A DNA stretch of 7,745 bases from Acidimicrobiaceae bacterium (lineage in GTDB: Bacteria; Actinomycetota; Acidimicrobiia; Acidimicrobiales; Bog-793): the NCBI GenBank assembly GCA_003170375.1, contig PMZN01000043.1, positions 3,245 to 10,989 on the forward strand, read 5' to 3'. A model generated the notes under the pieces. The model was not told the DNA's origin. It made no database searches and saw only the letters and a list, made by a program, of their open reading frames with translations. The position numbers and the translations under genes are program-made. Within the stretch, counting starts at the first letter, position 1. Every line of letters starts with the position of its first letter. Shown here piece by piece: positions 1-6,804 of the stretch.

Positions 1-45
1 GCCGTTGGCTACCTGCGGTCGCGTTCGCTCACTGCGGCGAAGTGA
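1..45 (+). CDS. C-terminal tail of an upstream gene, possibly sHdrA
   Basis: Frame 1 is open from the window edge to a TGA at 43-45 and encodes the last 14 residues AVGYLRSRSLTAAK. The stop lies 14 bases before the next ATG, so the gene belongs to the same operon. The tail is too short to identify by motif. By gene order in sHdr loci (C1, B1, A, H, B3) the expected product is sHdrA, the FAD-binding subunit; that is inference from the neighbours only. It could be a different gene. Confidence 0.5.
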   Translation, partial: AVGYLRSRSLTAAK

Positions 46-55
46 GGAACAGGAA
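44..55 (+). promoter_or_regulatory. Ribosome binding site for the 249-aa protein
   Basis: The purine-rich run GAGGAACAGGAA precedes ATG at 60. GAGG ends 12 bases before the ATG and the AGGAA copy ends 4 bases before it, so the ATG at 60 is served better than the in-frame GTG at 42, which lies inside the upstream stop region and has no purine-rich site before it. Confidence 0.5.
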
Positions 56-59
56 CATC

Positions 60-809
60 ATGACCGGTCCCGTCGTCGACACACCGAGCGCGCTGGAGTT
101 CCAGCGCGAGATCATGGACCGGATCAGCGAAGCCGAGCTGCGGAGCATCGCCGCGGACCTGGACCGTAAGTCCTCGGCGCTGCGGCACCTGTTGTCCGGC
201 GACCCGTCTTCGTGGGACCGGGCAGCCCTGCGGCAGGTGCTGCGATGGGTGTTCGCAACCCGGCGGCGCGCCGATCAGATCCTGGACTCGATCGGCCCAC
301 AGCCGCTGGCAGCGGCCATCGCAGGGCTTCTCGAAGACGGCGACCCGGTGGCGGACCGGATCGACCGTTTCGATGACTCTCTGACCGGGCGTGCCGAGGC
401 GGACGCGCTGGCCGGACCCGGCTTCGACCTCCCCGCCGAACTGTTGCATTTCACCTCGCCCGACCGGTACTGGCTCTGGACGAGGTGGATATGGGATCCG
501 GACGCCCGGACCGGTGCATTGGCTTTGGTCACCACCAATGACGTCGATCTGAGTGCGGGCGACTCAAGGGGGGCGGTCTACCTCAGCGTCGGGCGGGCGA
601 TGGCCTTCGTCGACGAGACGGGCAAGGCAGCCGGCTTCACCGCGGCGGGTCCCGGCTTGTTCGGCGCGGATGTCTTGCTGGCCGCGGTCTACGGGATCTA
701 CATGTACACGGTCCTGCAGATGCGGTTGACCCGTGAGTTCAACCAGGTGGTCCCGGCGTTGCCCCATCTCGTCCGCCGCCTGCTCGGCGTCTACCACTTG
801 GAGGGCTAG
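60..809 (+). CDS. Conserved protein of unknown function in sHdr-like cluster (sHdrH candidate)
   Basis: The protein has 249 residues, contains no cysteine and shows no cofactor motif that I recognise. The N-terminal 110 residues look helical and charged (EFQREIMDRISEAELRSI at 14-31). The middle holds an aromatic, tryptophan-rich segment (HFTSPDRYWLWTRWIWDP, 130-147). Near the C-terminus a hydrophobic stretch of about 18 residues (203-221, including AAVYGIYMYTVLQM) is followed by a basic tail. That stretch could be a buried or amphipathic helix or a single membrane anchor; there is no signal peptide. The gene sits directly before the HdrCB fusion, the position of the hypothetical gene called shdrH in sulfur-oxidizing Hdr-like loci, whose role is not established. 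I chose ATG 60 over GTG 42 because of the Shine-Dalgarno spacing. That it is a real gene is firm; the sHdrH name rests on context and a vague recollection of the family, not an alignment. Confidence 0.65.
   Translation: MTGPVVDTPSALEFQREIMDRISEAELRSIAADLDRKSSALRHLLSGDPSSWDRAALRQVLRWVFATRRRADQILDSIGPQPLAAAIAGLLEDGDPVADRIDRFDDSLTGRAEADALAGPGFDLPAELLHFTSPDRYWLWTRWIWDPDARTGALALVTTNDVDLSAGDSRGAVYLSVGRAMAFVDETGKAAGFTAAGPGLFGADVLLAAVYGIYMYTVLQMRLTREFNQVVPALPHLVRRLLGVYHLEG
800..805 (+). promoter_or_regulatory. Ribosome binding site fixing the sHdrB3 start
   Basis: GGAGGG lies 8 bases before ATG 814, inside the last codons of the preceding gene. It decides the start: the reading frame stays open back to an ATG at 733, but that start has no comparable site and would overlap the previous gene by 77 bases. 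Confidence 0.75.
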
Positions 810-813
810 GACC

Positions 814-2121
814 ATGCCTATCGGTGGCCGGAAGGTCCCGCCGGTTGCGGTGGAGAAGCAGCAGGCGAGGGTTGCCTCCACCATCTCGGGGCGCGAGGTC
901 GACCTGCCGGCCATGTGGAACAGGATGTTCGAGCCGCGGGTCCTCACCGATTACGGCCCGGATGGCTTCGCCGCGATTGCGAAGCTGCCCGGCGGCGAGT
1001 CCCTCGAGTGGTGTTACGGCTGCGGGAAGTGCACGCCCGTCTGCCCGGTCGACATGGTGGGCGACTATGGCCCGCGCAAGATCCATCGCAAGGTCCAGAC
1101 CGGCACCGACCTGTTCGCTGCCCCCGACCTGTGGCTATGTACAGCGTGCGGGAACTGTCTGCGGGTCTGCCCGAAGCGGGTCGACATGATCGCGATCATG
1201 CCGGCCGTCCGCGAGGCCGCGCTGAGCGGTGCGGCGGTGCCGGCCGAGCTTCAGGAAGTCTTCGAGAAGACCTTCCGGTACGGCAATGCCCTCGGCCAGA
1301 ACCAGCGGCGCCGGGCACGGTGGGCAGAAACTGCCGGGGTTCCGGTGCGAATCCTGGCGACGGACCCAGCTCCCGTTGACGTGCTCTTCTACGTCGAGGA
1401 CTACTGGAGTTTCCACCCCCGCGGCCAGGACGCGGCCCGCGCGTTCGCCAGGGTAGCCACGGCGCTCGGAATCGACTGGGCGATCCTCGGCCCGGAGGAG
1501 AAGACGCTCGGTGACTCTCAGCGGCTGGCCGGCGAGAAGGGCCTGTTCGACGCGCTGGTCGAGGACGTCACCGCGACCCTGGCGAAGTACGAGTTCCAGC
1601 GGATCGTGACGCCTGACCCGCACGCCTTCAATGCCCTGGTCAAGGAGTATCCGCAGCGCGGGCACACCTTCGATGCGCAGCACTACACCCAGCTCCTGGC
1701 GCCGCTGGTCGGTCAGATCGGCTGGGCCAGGGAGCTGAACCTGCGGGTGACCTTCCACGATCCGTGCTACCTCGGCCGCCAGAACGGGGAGTACGACGCG
1801 CCGCGGACCCTGATCGAAGCGATCCCCGGAGTGCAGCTGGTCGAGATGGGCCGCTGCCGGGAGAACGCCTACTGCTGCGGCGGTGGAGGCGGTGGTATGT
1901 GGCTGGACGGTTTCACGAGCGATCACACCACCGAGCGGCTGGCCGAGCGCAGGGTTCGCGAGGCTGCCCGGACCGGCGCTGATGTGCTCGTGGTCTGCTG
2001 CCCCTATGAAGTGTCCAGGTTCACCGATGCGGCCAAGTCGACCGGTCACGGGCACCTCCGGGTCTGCGACATCATCGAGCTGATCGACGAGGCGACGCGG
2101 GACGGGACGAGCGGTGGCTGA
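814..2121 (+). CDS. shdrB3: HdrC/HdrB-like fusion iron-sulfur protein (sHdrB3 candidate)
   Basis: This 435-residue protein fuses a ferredoxin-type HdrC module to an HdrB/HdrD-type CCG module. Two complete 4Fe-4S motifs are visible: CYGCGKCTPVCP (C67, C70, C73, C77) and CTACGNCLRVCP (C109, C112, C115, C119). A first CCG-like domain (about 188-280) keeps the fold pattern but has no cysteine: LGPEEKTLGD stands where the family has a Cys-containing EKCxGD, and TPDPHAFN where it has TxCPHCFN. The second CCG domain (about 310-400) has HDPCYLGR (C318), CCGGGGGG (C354, C355) and CCPYE (C395, C396), the last lacking the final Cys of the usual CPxC. Generic pipelines would call it glycolate oxidase/lactate utilization/HdrD-like. 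Next to a lipoate-binding protein, LipS-type proteins and EtfAB, a cytoplasmic electron-transfer subunit of an sHdr complex is more likely. It is 4 bases downstream of its neighbour and overlaps the next gene by 8 bases. Confidence 0.8.
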   Translation: MPIGGRKVPPVAVEKQQARVASTISGREVDLPAMWNRMFEPRVLTDYGPDGFAAIAKLPGGESLEWCYGCGKCTPVCPVDMVGDYGPRKIHRKVQTGTDLFAAPDLWLCTACGNCLRVCPKRVDMIAIMPAVREAALSGAAVPAELQEVFEKTFRYGNALGQNQRRRARWAETAGVPVRILATDPAPVDVLFYVEDYWSFHPRGQDAARAFARVATALGIDWAILGPEEKTLGDSQRLAGEKGLFDALVEDVTATLAKYEFQRIVTPDPHAFNALVKEYPQRGHTFDAQHYTQLLAPLVGQIGWARELNLRVTFHDPCYLGRQNGEYDAPRTLIEAIPGVQLVEMGRCRENAYCCGGGGGGMWLDGFTSDHTTERLAERRVREAARTGADVLVVCCPYEVSRFTDAAKSTGHGHLRVCDIIELIDEATRDGTSGG

Positions 2122-3142
2122 AACGATGCGTGTGATCGACTTCGGCCGCAGCTCGCCGCTGCGTTCGCAGACACTGTGGCATGCGATCGGCTACGGGGTA
2201 TCGGCCGGTGCACCGGTCACGCTCTCTTTCACCCGGCCGGCTGCCCCGTACGTCTGCATCGGCTACCACCGCAGGATCGACGAGGTGGACCACGACTACT
2301 GCCGGGAGAACGGGCTGCCCGTCTTCCGGCGGATGGTCGGCGGCGGTCCGGTCTACCTGGACGCGGGCCAGCTGTTCTTCCAGATCTGCCTGCCGGCCCG
2401 GGCTGTGCCAGCGGCTCGGGCGAAGGCTCTGCGAATGCTGCTCGAACCGGCCGTGACCGCGTTCCGCGTCGTCGGGGTACCGGCCAGTCTCGATGACGAC
2501 CTCGAGGTCTGCCTCGGCGACCGCAAGATCTGTGGGCATGGGGCCGGCCAGATCGAGGACGCCGTCGTGCTCTGCGGCAACCTTATCGAGCGGTTCGACC
2601 ACGCCCGGGCGGCCCGGGTGCTCGCGATGGCCGATCCCGCCCAGCGGGACCAGACGGTCGCGTTGATGCGCCGCTTCGTTACCGCGACCCCGGTCGATCC
2701 TGCCTCCTTCCGGGCCGCCATGATCAGTGCCTACGCCGCGGCGCTCGGGCTCGCCGCGGTACCCGGCGAGTTGACCGGGGCCGAGCGCACGGCCGTCGCC
2801 GAGCTCGACGAGAGGTTCAGCAGCGTTGGCTGGCTGGCCGGACCGGAGCGCCCTGCCCAGCCAGCCGGTGCCGCACCGCGTGCTCGCCAGGTCAAGGTGC
2901 GGGCCGGCGTGTGGACGTTTGCAGCGACACGCGACGGGGCACAGGTTGCCGCCAGCGTTGTGCGGGGAACGGTCGAGCAGGTCTGGCTGCGCGTCGGCGG
3001 GCTGAACGGATCAACCCGTCAGGCCGAACGGGCTCTCACTGGAGTCCCCTTGCACTCGGTCGCTCAGGTGCTGACCGGCTTCGGTGACCCGGGGCGCCGG
3101 TTGGCTGCGGCATTCGCCACGGCCGACCCCGGGAGGCTCTGA
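2114..3142 (+). CDS. Lipoate-protein ligase A family protein, divergent paralogue
   Basis: The 342-residue protein has the biotin/lipoate ligase fold signature FRRMVGGGPVYLD (71-83) and the catalytic-lysine region DLEVCLGDRKICG (129-141; K138). The C-terminal part (about 258-335, starting near APRARQVKV) looks like the small accessory domain found in bipartite or fused lipoate ligases. Family members attach lipoate or octanoate to a specific lysine of a carrier; the likely target is the LbpA encoded immediately downstream. It differs from the canonical ligase and from the second paralogue in this operon: the K/R-N-D of the ligase loop is LDDDL, and the His usually found in the HG(S/T)-like strand after the lysine is Cys (VVLCGNLI, C154). 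It might act as an octanoyltransferase or amidotransferase instead of an ATP-dependent ligase; that is speculation. The start GTG 2114 overlaps the previous gene by 8 bases; ATG 2126 is an alternative, and neither has a strong Shine-Dalgarno sequence. Confidence 0.8.
   Translation: MAETMRVIDFGRSSPLRSQTLWHAIGYGVSAGAPVTLSFTRPAAPYVCIGYHRRIDEVDHDYCRENGLPVFRRMVGGGPVYLDAGQLFFQICLPARAVPAARAKALRMLLEPAVTAFRVVGVPASLDDDLEVCLGDRKICGHGAGQIEDAVVLCGNLIERFDHARAARVLAMADPAQRDQTVALMRRFVTATPVDPASFRAAMISAYAAALGLAAVPGELTGAERTAVAELDERFSSVGWLAGPERPAQPAGAAPRARQVKVRAGVWTFAATRDGAQVAASVVRGTVEQVWLRVGGLNGSTRQAERALTGVPLHSVAQVLTGFGDPGRRLAAAFATADPGRL
3131..3136 (+). promoter_or_regulatory. Ribosome binding site of the lipoate-binding protein gene
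   Basis: GGGAGG lies 5 bases before ATG 3142, within the final codons of the upstream ligase gene. It is one of the strongest sites in the window, in keeping with a carrier protein needed in more copies than its modifying enzymes. Confidence 0.65.
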
Positions 3143-3606
3143 TGGAACAAGGTGAGCAGGTCATCGTGGCTGGCTTCCCGCTCGCGCTCGACCGGCGCTA
3201 CCAAGCCGAGACGCACATGTGGGTGCTGCCGACCGACCCTGGCCGGGCGCGGATCGGCATGGACCCGCTCGGCATCGAGACCAGCGGCACCCTGGCCCAG
3301 CTTTCCTTCGTCCCGGTCGGGACGCAGCTCACCGCGGGCCGGCCGTTCGGCCAGCTCGAGGCGGCCAAGTTCGTCGGCCCGCTCGTCAGCCCGGTGTCCG
3401 GCACCGTGCTGGCCGTGAACGACGCCGCGGCCATCGACGCGGGACTCACCGAGCGGGACCCGTACGGGGCCGGCTGGTTGATCGAGGCCAGCTTGAGCGA
3501 CGCCGCAGGCGACCTGTCGAGGCTGCTCGCAGACGCGGCCGAGATCACCGCCTGGTTCGCAGCCAAGATCGCCGACTACCGGCGCATGGGCGTGATCGCG
3601 CAATGA
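3142..3606 (+). CDS. lbpA: Lipoate-binding protein, GcvH-like (LbpA)
   Basis: This 154-residue protein has the H-protein/biotinyl-lipoyl fold. The core reads RIGMDPLGIETSGTLAQL (37-54), then VPVGTQLTAGRPFGQLEAAKF (57-77) and SPVSGTVLAVND (83-94), matching the strand-turn-strand pattern of GcvH with the lipoyl-acceptor lysine at K76 in LEAAKFVGPL. The family usually carries an ESVK-like sequence here; EAAK keeps the acidic residue and the lysine. In sHdr loci such proteins are dedicated carriers holding the sulfur substrate on a lipoyl arm, distinct from the glycine cleavage H protein, and no gcvT or gcvP is present here. The gene is flanked by lipoate ligases and LipS-type radical SAM genes, which fits on-site assembly of the cofactor. 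It starts at ATG 3142, sharing one base with the previous stop (TGATG), and ends in an ATGA overlap with the next gene. A cytoplasmic location is expected: no signal peptide is seen. Confidence 0.85.
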   Translation: MEQGEQVIVAGFPLALDRRYQAETHMWVLPTDPGRARIGMDPLGIETSGTLAQLSFVPVGTQLTAGRPFGQLEAAKFVGPLVSPVSGTVLAVNDAAAIDAGLTERDPYGAGWLIEASLSDAAGDLSRLLADAAEITAWFAAKIADYRRMGVIAQ

Positions 3607-4592
3607 CCACCGCGGAACCGCTACTGCGCCCCGCAGAGGTAAGGCGGGCGAACTTTCCCGACGTCATGGACTTCTACGCGCCCGGCCTGAAGCGTTGGCA
3701 GACCTCGGAGTGGGTCCCGGCCAACCCCCGCCGGTTCCTTCCGGTGTCGGTGACCGGCTCGGCCTGCGCGCTCTCCTGCGACCACTGCCAGGCCAAGGTG
3801 CTCGACGCCATGGTGTCGGTCCGGGCCGGTCAGGACCTGTTCAGCTTGGCGACGCGGCTCCGGGAGCAGGGCAGCGAGGGGCTGCTGGTATCCGGCGGCT
3901 CCACTCGCACCGGTGGGGTGCCGCTCTTGGCCCACCTGCATCACATCCGGCGGATCCGCGAGGACCTCGGGATGAAGGTCATCGTGCACTGCGGCCTGGT
4001 CTCACCCGAGCTCGCGGCCGGGCTGGCAGCGTGCGGCGCGGACGGCGTGATGCTCGACGTCGTCGGGGCAGACGAGACGCTGCGCGACGTCTACCACCTG
4101 AACCTGACCGTGGACGACGTGGACCGCTCCTTGCGACTGCTTTCCGGCCACGGGTTGCGAATCATCCCGCACATCGTGCTCGGCCTGCACTATGGGCGTT
4201 TCCTTGGTGAGCATCGCGCGCTGGATTTGCTCACCTGCTACCCGGTCTCGACTCTCGTTCTGGTGGTGCTCGTGCCGCTGGCGGGCACCCCGATGGCGCA
4301 CGTTCCGCCGCCCCGGCCCGATGAGGTAGCCGATTTCTTCGCTACCGCCCGGTTGGCCGCGCCGGCTACGACGATCAATCTCGGCTGTGCCCGCCCGCTC
4401 GGCGCGGTGAAGCGCGAGCTTGACCAGGCCGCGATCGACCTCGGGCTGAACGGCATTGCCTACCCGGCTGACGGCGCGATCGAGTACGCGAGGTCGCGCG
4501 GCCTGACGCCACGGCTGTTCGAGTACTGCTGCTCGCTGACCTGGAACAAGGCACAGGAGAGCGGCTTGGCGACGGTTCAGGTGGCGCGGTGA
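3603..4592 (+). CDS. lipS1: Radical SAM protein, LipS1-type lipoyl synthase component
   Basis: This 329-residue radical SAM enzyme has the cluster motif CALSCDHC (C55, C59, C62) followed by a glycine-rich SAM-binding motif LLVSGGSTRTGG (94-105). Extra cysteines sit at 130, 144, 212, 262 and in the pair C309-C310 (EYCCSLT); some may bind an auxiliary cluster that supplies sulfur. Family knowledge: LipS1 and LipS2, usually annotated as biotin synthases or generic radical SAM proteins, together insert the two sulfur atoms into an octanoylated carrier and replace LipA. Its location directly after lbpA and before the ligase supports this role. Which of the two radical SAM genes here is LipS1 and which is LipS2 is tentative. 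The start ATG 3603 overlaps the lbpA stop by four bases (ATGA). The frame is open upstream to 3219, but that region is the lbpA coding sequence and the extension is arginine-rich junk. Confidence 0.75.
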   Translation: MTTAEPLLRPAEVRRANFPDVMDFYAPGLKRWQTSEWVPANPRRFLPVSVTGSACALSCDHCQAKVLDAMVSVRAGQDLFSLATRLREQGSEGLLVSGGSTRTGGVPLLAHLHHIRRIREDLGMKVIVHCGLVSPELAAGLAACGADGVMLDVVGADETLRDVYHLNLTVDDVDRSLRLLSGHGLRIIPHIVLGLHYGRFLGEHRALDLLTCYPVSTLVLVVLVPLAGTPMAHVPPPRPDEVADFFATARLAAPATTINLGCARPLGAVKRELDQAAIDLGLNGIAYPADGAIEYARSRGLTPRLFEYCCSLTWNKAQESGLATVQVAR

Positions 4593-5701
4593 GCGGGGCG
4601 TGGCGGCTGCTGGCCGATGACGGCGCCGGAGCCTCCGAGGGACTCGCGCTGGACGAGGCACTGATGGGCCGGTACGCACGGGGCGAACCCGACTGCCCAC
4701 CGACGCTGCGGCTTTACAGCTATCGCAGTCACTGCGCCCTCGTCGGGCGGTACCAGAACCTGGCCGCCGAGGTCGACCTGGCCGCCTGCCGCCGCACCGG
4801 CACGGAGGTCAGCCGGAGGTCCACCGGCGGCGGCGCGATCATCATGGGATCCGGTCAGCTGGGTATCGCCTACGTGGACCGGGCACCGGCCGGCCAGCGT
4901 CCCCGGGAGATCATCGAGCAGCTTTCCGCCGCGCTCGCGGCCGGGTTGGCTCAGCTGGGTATTGTTGCGACCTTCCACGGCAAGAACGACCTGGAGGTCG
5001 GCGGCCGAAAGATCGCAGGCCTAGGGCTCTATGTCGACCCCGCCGACGCAATGCTCTTCCACGCGAGCGTCCTCGGCGATCTCGACGTCGAGTTCATGCT
5101 GCAGGTGCTGCGGATACCCGCGGCGAAGCTGGCCGACCGGGCGGTGGCCGCGGTGACCGAGCGGCTGACGACGGTCTCGGCCGAGACCGGCCTGCGGTAC
5201 GACGCCGCGATGCTTCGGCCCGCGATCGCCAGCGGGTTCGCTGCGAGTTTCGGGGTGACTCTGGAACCCGGCGCGCCTGATCAGACCGAGCTGGGGCTCG
5301 CCGATGTATTGGCCGCCAGCCGGTACCGGTCGCAGTCCTGGCTGAGCGAGCGGAGCGTCTCTGAGGACGCCAGCGGATCGGCCGTGCTGAAGACGCCGGC
5401 GGGACTGGCCCGGATCTACCTCAGCACCCATGGTGACCTGGTCAAGAGCGCGATGGTGACCGGGGACTTCAACGAGCTGCCTGCGGCGGTTGTCGCGATG
5501 GAGGCCGGCCTGCGCTGGCGGCGCTTGGACGGCGAAGTGATTGCCGCCGTGGTCGCAGGTTCGGGAGTCGCCGACGCACTCGGCGTTCCGGCCGAACGGA
5601 TCGTCGCCGCCGTGCGTGACGCCGGCCGCGAGGCATGCCAGGGCGCCACGGTCGGGCAGGCCGGCTCGGCGGGCCAGCGTCAGCTCCCCGAGCCGAGCTG
5701 A
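4589..5701 (+). CDS. slpl(AB): Lipoate-protein ligase with fused accessory domain (sLpl(AB) type)
   Basis: The 370-residue protein is the more canonical of the two ligases here. It has SRRSTGGGAI (75-84), the GKNDLEV loop (131-137) and the catalytic lysine in GGRKIAG (K141), followed by LFHASVLGDLD where the family has a His-containing strand. A C-terminal accessory domain (about 260-345; LKTPAGLARIYLSTHG and MVTGDFN are typical elements) is fused, as in bipartite LplA plus LplB. The last 20 residues are low-complexity. Family role: ATP-dependent activation and transfer of lipoate or octanoate to the carrier lysine, here presumably LbpA K76. Lying between the two LipS-type genes, it is the best candidate for the sLpl(AB) ligase associated with sulfur-oxidation LbpA proteins. 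The start GTG 4589 overlaps the preceding stop by four bases (GTGA), and only a weak GGTGG precedes it, suggesting translational coupling. Confidence 0.82.
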   Translation: MSGAWRLLADDGAGASEGLALDEALMGRYARGEPDCPPTLRLYSYRSHCALVGRYQNLAAEVDLAACRRTGTEVSRRSTGGGAIIMGSGQLGIAYVDRAPAGQRPREIIEQLSAALAAGLAQLGIVATFHGKNDLEVGGRKIAGLGLYVDPADAMLFHASVLGDLDVEFMLQVLRIPAAKLADRAVAAVTERLTTVSAETGLRYDAAMLRPAIASGFAASFGVTLEPGAPDQTELGLADVLAASRYRSQSWLSERSVSEDASGSAVLKTPAGLARIYLSTHGDLVKSAMVTGDFNELPAAVVAMEAGLRWRRLDGEVIAAVVAGSGVADALGVPAERIVAAVRDAGREACQGATVGQAGSAGQRQLPEPS

Positions 5702-5708
5702 GAGGAAG
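5702..5708 (+). promoter_or_regulatory. Ribosome binding site fixing the second radical SAM start
   Basis: GAGGAAG lies 4 bases before ATG 5713 (GAGG ends 8 bases before it), directly after the ligase stop TGA 5699-5701. It rules out the upstream in-frame ATG at 5635, which would overlap the ligase gene by 67 bases. Confidence 0.7.
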
Positions 5709-5712
5709 CGAG

Positions 5713-6798
5713 ATGGTGGCTCGCCAGCTTCCGCTGTCGCCTGCAGCCGGCCCCGTGGCCCGGACCAGCCCTGAATATGTGCGGATCTCGATGGCGAGCG
5801 CGATCGCATTGCGGGTGCGTTCGGGCCGGTTCAGCCGCGACTTCGAATTCGGCGGCATGAACTTGTTGCTCAGCTATGACGAAGGATGCCGGTCCGACTG
5901 CGGCTACTGCGGCCTGGCCCGAACCCGTCCTGGCAGCTACGAGGACAAGTCGTTCATCAGGGTCGAATGGCCGCTTGTGCGCACCGACGATCTCGTGGAG
6001 CGGATGACCCGGTTCGAGCCGGTCTTGACCAGGCTCTGCATCTCGATGGTCACCCACGGCCGCGCGTACCGCGATACCTGCGACATCACGCGCAGGATCG
6101 CCGAGCGAGTCGGGACGCCGATTTCGATCCTGGTCGCGCCGCCGACGCTCAGGCGCGAGCGGCTGGAGCACTTCAGGTCGATCGGCGCCGACATGATCGG
6201 GATCGGGCTCGACGCCGTGACCGAGGAGCTGTTCCGGAGCATCCGCACGGACGTTCCCGCTGGTGGCCTGAAGTGGGAGAAGTACTGGGAGGTCGTCACC
6301 GATGCCCGCGAGATCTTCGGGCCATGGAAGGTCAACGTGCACACTTTGGTCGGGCTCGGTGAGACCGATCAGGACCTGCTCTCCATGTTCGTCGCGTTGC
6401 GCGACCGGCAGATCTTCTCCTACCTGTTCTGCTTCAACCCGGAGCCGGACTCGCGCATGGCCGCCCAGCCGAAACCCTCGCTCCGGCGTTGGCGGCGGGT
6501 ACAGCTCGCCCGGCACCTGATCGAAACTGAAGGCTTCGGCCTGGAACAGTTCGGCTTCGACGGCAACGGCGGGCTTGCCCGCTTCCGAGCGGGCCGTTCT
6601 GCCGTCGAGACAGTCGTTGCCAAGGGCGCGGCGTTCATGACCAACGGCTGCCCGGGTGGCAAAGGTGAGCCCGGATGCACCAGGCCCTACGGTTCGTACC
6701 GGCCCGCCGAGCCGTTCCACGACTACCCCTTCGCGCCGGCGGCGAGCGACCTCGAGGAGATCCGGCAGCAGCTGTTGCTGGACGATGTCGTCAGGTGA
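5713..6798 (+). CDS. lipS2: Radical SAM protein, LipS2-type lipoyl synthase component
   Basis: The protein has 361 residues. The radical SAM cluster motif is CRSDCGYC (C59, C63, C66), inside a sequence resembling biotin synthase (LLSYDEGCRSDCGYCGLAR, 52-70). Later elements include LCISMVTHGRAYRDTCDI (109-125), LVAPPTLRRERLEHF (140-154), GADMIGIGLDA (158-168) and VNVHTLVGLGETDQD (207-221), a TIM-barrel pattern. Near the C-terminus NGCPGGKGEPGCTRPYGS (311-328) places C313 and C322 next to a glycine-rich loop and may bind a second iron-sulfur cluster. Pipelines would probably call it biotin synthase, but no other bio genes are nearby. With the 329-aa radical SAM enzyme, LbpA and the ligase it makes a full LipS1/LipS2 lipoyl assembly set, giving sulfur insertion into the octanoyl chain on LbpA. 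The start ATG 5713 is 11 bases after the ligase stop. The LipS2 rather than LipS1 label is provisional. Confidence 0.78.
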   Translation: MVARQLPLSPAAGPVARTSPEYVRISMASAIALRVRSGRFSRDFEFGGMNLLLSYDEGCRSDCGYCGLARTRPGSYEDKSFIRVEWPLVRTDDLVERMTRFEPVLTRLCISMVTHGRAYRDTCDITRRIAERVGTPISILVAPPTLRRERLEHFRSIGADMIGIGLDAVTEELFRSIRTDVPAGGLKWEKYWEVVTDAREIFGPWKVNVHTLVGLGETDQDLLSMFVALRDRQIFSYLFCFNPEPDSRMAAQPKPSLRRWRRVQLARHLIETEGFGLEQFGFDGNGGLARFRAGRSAVETVVAKGAAFMTNGCPGGKGEPGCTRPYGSYRPAEPFHDYPFAPAASDLEEIRQQLLLDDVVR

Positions 6799-6804
6799 AG
6801 GTTG

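Noticed and set aside
42..59. GTG 42 as the start of the 249-aa protein
   Set aside because: It would overlap the upstream stop codon with no ribosome site before it; ATG 60 has two purine-rich sites upstream.
733..813. 27-codon N-terminal extension of the HdrCB protein
   Set aside because: It overlaps the preceding gene, and GGAGGG is placed for ATG 814.
814..2121. Glycolate oxidase GlcF or lactate utilization LutA-type protein
   Set aside because: The two 4Fe-4S plus CCG architecture is shared, but no FAD-linked glycolate or lactate oxidase partner is present and the cysteine pattern is altered. Context favours an sHdr subunit.
3219..3602. N-terminal extension of the first radical SAM protein
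   Set aside because: The frame is open, but this region is the lbpA coding sequence in another frame; the extension is arginine-rich and unlike any domain. The ATG at 3603 in an ATGA overlap is the natural start.
3142..3606. Glycine cleavage H protein
   Set aside because: The fold is the same, but no gcvT/gcvP genes are present and the neighbours are sHdr and lipoate assembly genes.
5713..6798. Biotin synthase (BioB)
   Set aside because: The CxxxCxxC region resembles BioB, but no biotin genes are nearby and the C-terminal NGCPG...GCTRPYG element, together with the lipoate ligase and carrier neighbours, favours LipS2.
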